DNA from: Nesterenkonia halotolerans
GTDB lineage: Bacteria > Actinomycetota > Actinomycetes > Actinomycetales > Micrococcaceae
Length of the DNA stretch: 64,000 nt
Assembly (NCBI RefSeq): GCF_014874065.1
Contig: NZ_JADBEE010000002.1
Span: 667,166-731,165, forward strand
Direction: 5' to 3'
Position 1 is the stretch's first letter, and the number at the start of each line of letters is the position of its first letter. The notes beneath the pieces were generated by a model, which ran no database searches, was not told the origin of the DNA, and saw only the letters and a program-made list of their open reading frames with translations. The translations under genes were made by a program, and so were the position numbers. Below are positions 16,946 to 24,854 of the stretch, piece by piece.

Positions 16946-17830
16946 TCATCCGATCGGTGCGGCAGAGCTCGGCTCAGCCGTCGGGGCGGGCTCACCTGAG
17001 GCGGCGGGAAGAGCAAGCAGATCCATATGTCCCACGCTGACCTGCAGCTCGCCGCGACGGAGCTGCTGTCTCCGGGTGGCCAGCCAGTTGGCGGCGATGT
17101 CCGAGAGGGTCGGGTCACTCTCGACCGCCACGTCGGCGCGGTCACTGAGGTAGCGGGTGATGAGCGCGGCGTCGTCCTCGCCCAGGGTCCAGTCAGTGGC
17201 GCTGAGGTGCACCTCAGCTCGGCGCTGGCGCAGCAGATCGGCCAGGATGCCCACGGCATCGGGGCCGAGGAGGTGATCGCGGCGCTGGTGGGCGTCGAAG
17301 GCGGCAGAGATGGTGGCGTCGTGCTCATGAGCGGGGTGGATCTCCACCGCTCCGGTGACGCTGAGGCTCAACAGGGCGGTCACACGGGCGCTCGCCTGCG
17401 GGCCGGCGATCACATCTGCGAGCGTCTCCGCCTCGGCCAGCGTGAGCAGGTCCAGCAGCGCCGAGCAGGTCACCAGTCGGACTTCCTGGCCCTCCGTCAG
17501 GCCGGGGAGATCCTCGAGGGTGCCGAGCACGCGGGTGGTCTCTTCCACCTCGGAGTCCGCAGGTGCCTGGGAGGCCACATCGAGCAGCTCTGCGTCGTGG
17601 TCCAACAGCGTCCAGCGCTGGGGCACGGCGAGGCGCGGCGCCAACCAGGCCTGGTTCGATCCGGTGCCGGCACCCACATCGATCACGCTGACGGCATCGT
17701 CGTCGTGCTCAGCGAGGAGATCGCGGAGCCGCCGTGTCAGGTCCTCGAGCAGCCCAGAGGCCTTCTCGCGTGCCACGTGGTCGGCGCGCCGGCGCTGTTC
17801 CAGCCAGTCGGCGGGCACCGGTCGTGTCAC
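16946..17830 (-). CDS. Class I SAM-dependent methyltransferase
   Basis: About 294 residues. Motif I is VIDVGAGTGSNQAWL, followed by the acidic LLDHDAELLD that contacts SAM ribose and the post-II region VRLVTCSALLDLL. The substrate is not evident. I chose the GTG at 17830, which overlaps the glycosyltransferase stop as GTGA. An ATG at 17872 would overlap by 46 bases and is less likely. Operon position between a glycosyltransferase and a flippase-like protein suggests that it methylates a glycan or lipid intermediate, which is inference. Confidence 0.8.
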   Translation of the reverse strand: MTRPVPADWLEQRRRADHVAREKASGLLEDLTRRLRDLLAEHDDDAVSVIDVGAGTGSNQAWLAPRLAVPQRWTLLDHDAELLDVASQAPADSEVEETTRVLGTLEDLPGLTEGQEVRLVTCSALLDLLTLAEAETLADVIAGPQASARVTALLSLSVTGAVEIHPAHEHDATISAAFDAHQRRDHLLGPDAVGILADLLRQRRAEVHLSATDWTLGEDDAALITRYLSDRADVAVESDPTLSDIAANWLATRRQQLRRGELQVSVGHMDLLALPAASGEPAPTAEPSSAAPIG

Positions 17831-18936
17831 CAATGGATCGCCGTCTTGAGATCCTGCGCTGCGTCTGACCATGCTCGCATTCTAGCCCGGTGCGCCTGCG
17901 CGGCGGACTTCCAGCGCTGCCGCAGTGCGTCATCTTCGAGCCAGTGGCGCAGGGTACGCGCCCAGGTCGCGGCGTCATCGGGGTCCAGCGCGGGCCCCGG
18001 CGGTGCCAGTTCGGCGCGGTCTCCGGTGCCGGCTCCGTGCAGGGCCTCCTCGGCTCCGGTGCCGGCGCCGACCACCGCGGGGATGCCGCGGGCGAGCGCC
18101 TCGGTCACCACCATTCCGTAGGTCTCGGCGACCGAGGGCAGGACCAGCAGGTCGGTGCTGTGCCAGAGCGTGCTCAGGTCCTGGCCCGCGACAGCCCCGG
18201 GGAAGGAGACGCGCCCCTCGGGGAGCTCGGCGGTGGCCCGGCGCAGCTGCTCGGCGTACCCCGGATCCTGCCCGTCCGGACCGGCGATGACGGCGTCCCA
18301 GGTGAGGTCCTGCAACTCGGTCAGCGCCTGGAGGAGCAGCAGGGCGTTCTTGCGTGGAGTGAGAGCTCCCAGCAGGAGCAGACGTGGCGGTGTGCTGCCC
18401 TCCGCCAGGTCGGCTGTGTCGACTCCTGGTTCTGCGACGGCGACCCCGCCGAGCTGGTACCGGGCTGCCAGGTCATCCCTTGCCCAGGCGCTGGTGGCGA
18501 CGACGGTGTCCGCAGCCGCCAGGGCGGCATGCTCGTTGGCCGCCAGACGTTCACGCTGTGCCGGGCTGAGGCCGGATTCCGCGGGCAGCGGCAGGTGCAC
18601 CAGCACCGAGATCTCCGTGCCCGCCGCGGCAGCCTGCGCGAGCTCGGTCGGTGCCGCGGAGGCGATGATTCCGTCGATGAGGACCCGCGGGTGCTGCCGC
18701 AGCGTCTCGCCCAGCGCCCGGCGGTCCTCCTCACGGGGATGCGGCCAGCTGCCCGGCACGGCGACCTCGGTGACTGCGAGCCCTGCGGCGCGCCAGGCTG
18801 CCAGGACCCGCGTGTTGTAGGTGATGCCACCACTGGGGCCGGGCAGATCGCGGGGAACGAGCATCGCGCGCGGGCTCTGCGTTGCACCCGGTGCGGGGTC
18901 TGAGCTCGGGGCTGAGCCCACCGGGCCAGACCTCAC
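17827..18936 (-). CDS. GT4-type glycosyltransferase
   Basis: About 369 residues. The N-terminal domain has LPGPSGGITYNTRVLAAW, the usual acceptor-domain glycine loop. The C-terminal domain has LLLLGALTPRKNALLLLQAL and the donor-binding E-x7-E in ETYGMVVTEALARGIPAVVG, typical of retaining GT-B family 4 enzymes. The sugar donor is unknown. The GTG at 18936 overlaps the DUF2231 stop (GTGA); an ATG at 18864 just before LVPRDLPG is the alternative. It is the third gene of the minus-strand operon. Confidence 0.83.
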   Translation of the reverse strand: MRSGPVGSAPSSDPAPGATQSPRAMLVPRDLPGPSGGITYNTRVLAAWRAAGLAVTEVAVPGSWPHPREEDRRALGETLRQHPRVLIDGIIASAAPTELAQAAAAGTEISVLVHLPLPAESGLSPAQRERLAANEHAALAAADTVVATSAWARDDLAARYQLGGVAVAEPGVDTADLAEGSTPPRLLLLGALTPRKNALLLLQALTELQDLTWDAVIAGPDGQDPGYAEQLRRATAELPEGRVSFPGAVAGQDLSTLWHSTDLLVLPSVAETYGMVVTEALARGIPAVVGAGTGAEEALHGAGTGDRAELAPPGPALDPDDAATWARTLRHWLEDDALRQRWKSAAQAHRARMRAWSDAAQDLKTAIHW

Positions 18937-19409
18937 AGGGAGCGCCACAGGCTCGGCGCTGTGGGCACGTTGGACCACACGGCCTCCCCGCCGGAGTGCC
19001 CCAGCAGCACCGTGAACACGCAGGCGGCGATCCCGCTGGCCAGCGCGAGCAGGCCGAGGGTGGTGGTCGCGGTGCGCAGGCCGGACTGTGAGCGGCGGCT
19101 GGGTCGGCGCAGCAGCAGCCACAGGATGTACCAGATGGCCGTCAGGCTGCCGAAGACGATGGTCACTGCCAGCGCAGGGTCCGCCCAGCGCATGTGCTCG
19201 TGCGGGACGCCGACCAGTCCCGCCAGCTCGGTTCCGGAGCGGTGCGCCAGCACGAAGGCCCCGATCCCCAGCAGCGCGAGCACTGCGGCGAGGGCGCCGA
19301 TCTGGTCACGCAGGCGCGGAATGAAGACCGCGAGTCCCAGCAGGATGGTGGCCAGCGGCACGAGCACCACCGCGAGGTGCACGATCAGCGGGTGCAGGGG
19401 CAGGTCCAT
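18933..19409 (-). CDS. DUF2231-type membrane protein
   Basis: This 158-residue protein has four hydrophobic segments, starts LHPLIVHLAVVLVPLA and ends with VLLGHSGGEAVWSN, the paired His-containing motifs of the DUF2231 family. Known members are small integral membrane proteins of unknown role, sometimes haem-linked. It starts five bases after the phosphatidyltransferase stop and overlaps the glycosyltransferase start, so it is locked into the operon. Confidence 0.78.
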   Translation of the reverse strand: MDLPLHPLIVHLAVVLVPLATILLGLAVFIPRLRDQIGALAAVLALLGIGAFVLAHRSGTELAGLVGVPHEHMRWADPALAVTIVFGSLTAIWYILWLLLRRPSRRSQSGLRTATTTLGLLALASGIAACVFTVLLGHSGGEAVWSNVPTAPSLWRSL

Positions 19410-19414
19410 GAGGC

Positions 19415-20143
19415 TCAGCTCTCTGTTCGTTCAAGGGTCAGGGCGTCGCGGCCGAAGGAGGCCACCAGCAGGGTCAGCGCGATCGCCAGGATCACTCCGG
19501 ACATCCACGCCGGGACCACCGGCAGCAGCGCCAGGAAGAGGGCCACGGCCTGGGTTGCGGCCACACTGCGGCGGAAGAGGCTGTAGTTGAGCTCGCCGCG
19601 CAGGGCGGGGCGCACCCAGCTGGCCGCCACGAACAGGTAGCGCATGAGCCCGATCGCCACCGCCCACCAGCCCACGGTCGCCGCTGCGATGATTGAGACG
19701 ATGAGCAGCGCCGCGGCGTCGGCCTCCATGTCGAGGCGAGCCCCAGCAGTGCTGGAGCTGCGCGTGTACCGGGCCACCGCGCCGTCGACGGCATCCAGCA
19801 CCAGCGCGAGCCCGATCACCACGGCGAGGGTCCAGGTCCTGGGCGGCAGCGCCTCGGCATGGATGAGCACGGCCGTCGCCGCGAGCACCCCGGTCAGCGC
19901 GACGCGAAAGAGAGTGACCCGGTCAGCCGTGGTCACTCGCCGAGGTCGGCGGCGCAGCACCGAGACCGCCGCGATCGCGGGGGCCAGCAGCCCGGCGGCG
20001 AGCAGGGCAAGAGCCACCGGCGCACTCGGGGCCACCGTCACGGCGAGCACGACGGCGACCACGCCGGGAATCAGCAGCAGCACGACGACGTCGCGCCACA
20101 CCTGGCCCGTGGAGGCGGCGGGACGGCGGACAGACTCAGTCAT
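19415..20143 (-). CDS. CDP-alcohol phosphatidyltransferase
   Basis: About 242 residues with six membrane segments. The catalytic motif D-x2-DG-x2-AR-x8-G-x3-D-x3-D is complete: DAVDGAVAR, YTRSSSTA, GARLDMEAD. These enzymes transfer a phosphatidyl group from a CDP-linked donor to an alcohol such as glycerol phosphate or inositol phosphate. An N-terminal membrane extension of about 70 residues precedes the catalytic domain. The ATG at 20143 follows minus-strand TAGATT (20156-20151) by seven bases, so the operon message is probably leaderless. It heads the five-gene operon. Confidence 0.87.
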   Translation of the reverse strand: MTESVRRPAASTGQVWRDVVVLLLIPGVVAVVLAVTVAPSAPVALALLAAGLLAPAIAAVSVLRRRPRRVTTADRVTLFRVALTGVLAATAVLIHAEALPPRTWTLAVVIGLALVLDAVDGAVARYTRSSSTAGARLDMEADAAALLIVSIIAAATVGWWAVAIGLMRYLFVAASWVRPALRGELNYSLFRRSVAATQAVALFLALLPVVPAWMSGVILAIALTLLVASFGRDALTLERTES

Positions 20144-20210
20144 GGGAGTCAATCTAACCGTGCTCCGGTGGATCGCGCGGATCTGCCGCCGCCATGAGTC
20201 TTCACCGTTG

Positions 20211-21488
20211 TCACTCGGGCGGAGCCGCGTCCAGCGCCTGCGCCTTGATGCGGTCCACGGCGAGCCGAAGCGCCCCGCGCCGCACGGCGTCCGCCCCGAG
20301 TGTCGAGACGTTGATCTCCAGCCATGGCGCATAGAGGTAGTGGGTGAGCTTCTCCCGCGCCGCTTCCACCACGCCGGTCAGGGCGGGGGCGATGGCTCCG
20401 GAGACCAGGATGCGATCCAGGTCCAGCAGTCCCGCGATGACCACGCAGATCCGGGCAAGCCGGTCCGCGATCTGATCGACGATCTCCAGGGCGAGGGCAT
20501 CACCGCCGCGGGCTGCCGCGAAGACGTGCTCCGAGGTGACCTCCTCCGCGGTGAGCGCCCCCAGCGGGCCCTGCGGCGCCTGGTCCGTCCGCAGCGCTTC
20601 TCGGGCAAGGTGTCGAGCCCACCAACCGAGCCCATGAGAGGAGCCGACCCCGGTGACGTGTTCGAGCATTCCGAGCTCGCCCGCTCCGCCGCGCGGCTGG
20701 TGCAGCAGATCTCCGCCCAGCACCAGGCCAGCACCCAGGCGCTCACCGGAGAGGATCACGGCGAAGGATTCGGTGTTGGAGGACTGCTGAAGATCCAGCT
20801 CGGCCAGGGCCGCGAGATCCGCATCATTCGCCACGGCGCTGTCCCAGCCGCGGTCGGTGCCCAGCGAGATCAGATCCGGGTTCATCTGACTCCAGAACGG
20901 GTTGAGGCCCTCGGGGGAGGCGCCGGCGTCGTCCACGGGTGCGGGAACAGCGATGACCATGCAGGCGACCTGTGCGGGATCCAGGCCGGCCTGTTCCAGC
21001 GCGGTGTCCACCGTCTGCAGGATCTGAGCTCTGCGCAGCGGCGCCGTCTCCGCAGGGGAGTCCGCCGGCTCCGGGTCGAGGGTCAGCTGCGCGGTGCCGA
21101 GCTCGGTTCCGCGCAGGTCTGCCACGGAGGCGGTGATCCGATGCTGCCCCGCATCGACCCCCACCACATGGCTGGCGCCGGCTCTGAAGGCATACCTCAG
21201 CGCCGGACGCCCCTTCGAGTACTGGCCCGCCTGGCGGGAGTTCTCCGAGACCTCAAGCCATCCCTGGTCGGTGAGCTCCCGGCACAGCGCCAGCACGGTC
21301 GCGCGGGTCAGTCCCGTGGCGTGCATCAGCTCCGTGGCGGTGCTCGGGTCTCGCCCCCACATGCAGCTGAGCACTCGGGCGGAGTTCAACTGTCGAATGA
21401 GCTGGGATGAGCCTGCGGTGGGGCGCGTCTGACTCAAGGGTGACCTGCTTCCGGTCGGGAGGCTCGTGGTGAAAAAGTTCTTCGACAT
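20211..21488 (-). CDS. ROK-family transcriptional regulator
   Basis: This 425-residue protein has an N-terminal winged helix (about residues 28-95, with TELMHATGLTRATVLALCREL) and a sugar-kinase-like ROK domain with the phosphate loop VVGVDAGQHRITA. It is divergent from a sugar ABC importer and is probably its sugar-responsive repressor. The ROK zinc motif (C-x-C-G-x2-G-C) after GELG is missing: the segment reads GELGMLEHVTGVGSSHGLG. The ATG at 21488 is 78 bases from the binding-protein start. Palindromes lie in the gap between. Confidence 0.88.
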   Translation of the reverse strand: MSKNFFTTSLPTGSRSPLSQTRPTAGSSQLIRQLNSARVLSCMWGRDPSTATELMHATGLTRATVLALCRELTDQGWLEVSENSRQAGQYSKGRPALRYAFRAGASHVVGVDAGQHRITASVADLRGTELGTAQLTLDPEPADSPAETAPLRRAQILQTVDTALEQAGLDPAQVACMVIAVPAPVDDAGASPEGLNPFWSQMNPDLISLGTDRGWDSAVANDADLAALAELDLQQSSNTESFAVILSGERLGAGLVLGGDLLHQPRGGAGELGMLEHVTGVGSSHGLGWWARHLAREALRTDQAPQGPLGALTAEEVTSEHVFAAARGGDALALEIVDQIADRLARICVVIAGLLDLDRILVSGAIAPALTGVVEAAREKLTHYLYAPWLEINVSTLGADAVRRGALRLAVDRIKAQALDAAPPE

Positions 21489-21497
21489 TATTGCATC

Positions 21498-21522
21498 GCT
21501 TATATTAAGCCTCTATATTTAG
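21498..21522. promoter_or_regulatory. Candidate ROK operator in the divergent promoter region
   Basis: GCTTATATTAAGC (21498-21510) is a perfect 5-3-5 inverted repeat. A similar AT-rich element, CTATATTTAG (21513-21522), follows at once. Both are A/T-rich in a GC-rich genome and lie between the ROK regulator and the sugar importer operon. Binding by the ROK protein is inferred. Confidence 0.5.
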
Positions 21523-21566
21523 TCGGGAAATCAAGTAATTGTGTTCCACATCACAGAAGGGGGCGC

Positions 21567-22832
21567 GTGGTGGCCCACTCGACACCGACACCCTCCCGCA
21601 GGGCCTTTCTGGGCGGCGTGATCGGCACCGCGCTGGCAGCGGGGCTCACGAGCTGCGCCGGCGGAGGAGGCACCCGAGAGGTCTCCTTCCACCAGTCGAA
21701 GCCGGAGGCGATTCCCTATTTCGGCGACCTGCTGGCGGACTTCAACCAGCAGGCCCCGTCCATCCGTGCCGTGCACGACACCTCCTCGGGACTCTCTGCG
21801 GGATTCGCGCGCGGCAACCCGCCAGACCTGGGCTGCCTGAACTACAACTACGAGATCGTGCGCTTCCAGGAGCGCGGGGCCTTCTCGGACCTTGCGAATA
21901 TCGCGGGAGAGGCCCGCATCGATCCGAGCATCCAGAACCTGATCGATCAGTACCCGACCTACCCGGGACGCACCAGCGTCATTCCGTACTCGATGATGGC
22001 GGCCGCGGTGCTCTATAACCAGGAGATCTTCGCCGAGCACGATCTGGAGGTCCCCACCACCTACTCCGAGCTTCTGGAGGTCTGCGGAACCCTCGAAGAG
22101 GCCGGCGTGACCCCCATCTACTCCACCTTCGCCGACCCCTGGACGGTGTCGCAGGGGCTGGTCGACTACAGCGTGGGAGGCACCGTCGAGGTCGCGGAGT
22201 TCTTTGAAGAGCTGCGCGCGCTCGGCCCCGATGCCGGCCCCGACGCTGAAGTCTCCTTCTCCCGCACGCTGCGGGAGCCGCTGGAGCAGATGCTCGAGAT
22301 CGCCGCCTACTCCCAGCCCGGCGCGGCCAGCAGAGGCTACGGGGACGGCAACGTCGCCTTCGCCCGGGGGGAGGCCGCGATGTATCTCCAAGGCCCCTGG
22401 GCGCTGGGCGAGATCACCACGATCAACCCCGACGCGCAGATCGGGATCTTCCCGCTGCCGATGACCGAGAACCCTGAGGACCTGAAGGTGCGGGTGAACC
22501 TCGACCTCGCCCTCTGGGTGCCGGAAGCCTCGAATGCGCAGGAGCCCGCGCGGGAGCTGCTGCGGTACCTGATCCAGCCCGAGATCGCCGATGCCTACAA
22601 CAGGGACAACCTGGCGTTCGGAGTCCGTGAGGATGCGCCGGCGGTCGAGGATCCTCGGCTTCAGGACCTGCAGAGCTACGTGGACCGGGCCGCCTTCTAC
22701 CAGGGAGTCTCCCAGGCCATTCCACGCACCATCCCATTCGAGAACTACGCCCAGGGCATCGTCACCGGTCAGAGTCTGGAAGCAACATTGCGGACTCTCG
22801 ACGAGGACTGGGCCCGTCTGGCTCGACGCTGA
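21567..22832 (+). CDS. Sugar ABC transporter substrate-binding lipoprotein
   Basis: This 421-residue family 1 extracellular solute-binding protein has a Tat-type twin-arginine start (SRRAFLGGVIG) with a lipobox LTSC at about residues 27-30, so it is exported and anchored on the outer face of the membrane. The mature part has the usual PYSMMAAAVLYNQEIFAEH hinge region and AAMYLQGPWALGEI. The ligand is probably an alpha-glucoside, because an alpha-glucosidase ends the operon. The GTG at 21567 follows GAAGGGGG. The gene divergent from it encodes the likely regulator. Confidence 0.9.
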   Translation: MVAHSTPTPSRRAFLGGVIGTALAAGLTSCAGGGGTREVSFHQSKPEAIPYFGDLLADFNQQAPSIRAVHDTSSGLSAGFARGNPPDLGCLNYNYEIVRFQERGAFSDLANIAGEARIDPSIQNLIDQYPTYPGRTSVIPYSMMAAAVLYNQEIFAEHDLEVPTTYSELLEVCGTLEEAGVTPIYSTFADPWTVSQGLVDYSVGGTVEVAEFFEELRALGPDAGPDAEVSFSRTLREPLEQMLEIAAYSQPGAASRGYGDGNVAFARGEAAMYLQGPWALGEITTINPDAQIGIFPLPMTENPEDLKVRVNLDLALWVPEASNAQEPARELLRYLIQPEIADAYNRDNLAFGVREDAPAVEDPRLQDLQSYVDRAAFYQGVSQAIPRTIPFENYAQGIVTGQSLEATLRTLDEDWARLARR

Positions 22833-22849
22833 GAGACCGAGGCATATCC

Positions 22850-23788
22850 ATGACTGCTGCTCCCACCACCCCTCGCAGAACCGCGGCGCCAGCCCCGGCG
22901 GACTCGCGGACCCAGACTGCAGGTCGACGTCGACCCCGCCCGGATCGCGTCTACCTCTGGTTCCTGCTGCCCACGCTGGTGCTCTTCACGCTGAGCATCA
23001 CCACCCCCGCCGCCATGGGGATCTTCTACAGCTTCACCGACTCGGTGGGTTTCGGCGAGTTCGAATTCGTCGGGCTGAACAACTATCTGGTGATGTTCAG
23101 CGATCCGGCGATTCTCTCCGCCTATGGGTTCACCATCGGGGTGGCCCTGGCCACCGTGGTCCTGGTCAACGTGGTGGCGCTTGCGCTGGCCATCGGACTC
23201 ACCGCCAAGATCCGGGCGAAGACCGCGCTGCGCACGATCTTCGTGATGCCGATGGTGGTCTCCGGGATCATCATCGCCTTCGTGTTCCAGTTCATCTTCG
23301 CCAACACGGTCCCGGCGGCAGCACAGGCGCTGCAGCTCGGGGTCCTGGAGGAGTCCATCCTGGCGAATCCGGATCTCGCCTGGATCTCCATCGTGCTGGT
23401 CACCGCATGGCAGGCCGTCCCGCAGGCGATGCTGATCTACATCGCCGGGCTGATGACGGTGCCGCAGGACGTCTATGAGGCCTCCGCGATCGACGGCGCC
23501 TCCGCGTGGAAGCAGCTGCGCAGCATCACGCTGCCGCTGATCTCAGGGTTCGTGCTGATCAACGTGATCATCGGGTTCAAGGACTTCCTGGGCACCTACG
23601 AGATCATCGTCGGCCTGACCGACGGCGGCCCGGGAACCTCCACCCGCTCGGTGGCCATGGCGATCTTCTCCGGCTTCGACAACGGGGACTACGCCTACCA
23701 GATGGCGAACTCCACGATCTTCTTCCTGATCACGCTGACCATCGCACTGATCCAGCTGCGTCTGACCCGAGGAAACGCGAGAATCTGA
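22850..23788 (+). CDS. Sugar ABC transporter permease, MalF type
   Basis: This 312-residue inner-membrane permease has six predicted membrane helices. It carries the EAA loop for ATPase contact: YEASAIDGASAWKQLRSITLPLI near residue 208-230. The start ATG has an upstream purine-rich site in the 17-base gap after the binding protein. It pairs with the following MalG-type permease. No ATPase gene is present, so a shared MsiK-like ATPase elsewhere is likely. Confidence 0.92.
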   Translation: MTAAPTTPRRTAAPAPADSRTQTAGRRRPRPDRVYLWFLLPTLVLFTLSITTPAAMGIFYSFTDSVGFGEFEFVGLNNYLVMFSDPAILSAYGFTIGVALATVVLVNVVALALAIGLTAKIRAKTALRTIFVMPMVVSGIIIAFVFQFIFANTVPAAAQALQLGVLEESILANPDLAWISIVLVTAWQAVPQAMLIYIAGLMTVPQDVYEASAIDGASAWKQLRSITLPLISGFVLINVIIGFKDFLGTYEIIVGLTDGGPGTSTRSVAMAIFSGFDNGDYAYQMANSTIFFLITLTIALIQLRLTRGNARI

Positions 23789-24708
23789 TGACTCTGCCCA
23801 CGACCACCATTCCCGGCGGCGCTGCAAGCACCACACCGCGTCGCTCCACCGCGAGCCCTGGGGCCTCCACGCTGCCGACCTCGCGTCGCTCCGATCGCTC
23901 CCGATGGGGCACCACGCTGCTGCTGATCCTGTGCGCCGTCACAGTGATCCTGCCCTTCTACGTGACCGTCTCCATGGCGTTCAAGTCGGGCGAACAGGCA
24001 GTGGAGGGTGAGGCCTTCGCCTGGCCGGCCCCGTTCAGCCTCGAAGGTTTCGCCACGGCATGGGAGCTGACCGACTTCCCGCGCGCGTTCACCATCTCGA
24101 TCCTGATCACGCTGGCGACGGTGATCGGCACGATCCTGCTCAGCGCGATGGCCTCCTATGCGATCTCGCGGAACTGGGAGAAGCGGGCCTACCGGTGGGC
24201 GTTCTACTACCTGCTGGCGGCGATGTTCCTACCGTTCCCGGTGCTGGCACTCTCCCAGGTCAAGCTCACTGGGATGGTCGAGCTGGCCAACCCTGTGGGG
24301 GTGGCCCTGCTGCACATCATGTTCCAGATCTCCTTCAGCACGCTGCTCTTCACCGCATTCCTGCGCTCGCTGCCGGCTGAGCTGGAAGAGTCCGCGCGGA
24401 TGGACGGAGCGTCCACCGCAGGAGCCTTCTGGCGGATCGTCTTCCCGCTGATGGCACCGATGAGCGCCACTGTTGGGATCTTCGCGTTCCTGAAATCATG
24501 GAACGACTTCATGATGCCCTCGCTGATCATCGCGGACCCCACGCTGCAGACGCTGCCGGTGATCCAGGAGATCTTCCAGACCCAGTTCAGCAACAACTAC
24601 CACGTCTCCTTCGCCTCCTACCTGATGGCGATGGCTCCGGCGATCATCGCCTACGTGATCTCCCAGCGCTGGGTGCTCTCCGGGCTCACCCAGGGCGCGG
24701 TCAAATGA
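23788..24708 (+). CDS. Sugar ABC transporter permease, MalG type
   Basis: About 306 residues with a Ser/Thr/Arg-rich cytoplasmic start and six membrane helices. The EAA loop reads LEESARMDGASTAGAFWRIVFPLM near residue 195-218. I chose the ATG at 23788, whose first base is the last base of the preceding stop (TGATG), giving translational coupling. A longer frame upstream lies within the other permease gene and is rejected. Confidence 0.92.
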   Translation: MTLPTTTIPGGAASTTPRRSTASPGASTLPTSRRSDRSRWGTTLLLILCAVTVILPFYVTVSMAFKSGEQAVEGEAFAWPAPFSLEGFATAWELTDFPRAFTISILITLATVIGTILLSAMASYAISRNWEKRAYRWAFYYLLAAMFLPFPVLALSQVKLTGMVELANPVGVALLHIMFQISFSTLLFTAFLRSLPAELEESARMDGASTAGAFWRIVFPLMAPMSATVGIFAFLKSWNDFMMPSLIIADPTLQTLPVIQEIFQTQFSNNYHVSFASYLMAMAPAIIAYVISQRWVLSGLTQGAVK

Positions 24709-24854
24709 CCAGCCCGAGCCGGCCTGCCGGTCCCGAGACCGCGGGGGAAGACCTTCCAGATCACCCTCCAGAACACCCCCGAGAGCCCCACACAGCACTC
24801 CCTGCAGATCCTCAACCGAAACATCGAACAGAACACCGAAAGGATGACCGTCCC

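Noticed and set aside
15985..17328. Extending the UPF0104 protein upstream to residue 1 of the longest frame
   Set aside because: The extra 129 codons overlap the methyltransferase gene in another frame and are Ser/Pro-rich noise; a GTG at 16941 fits the operon spacing.
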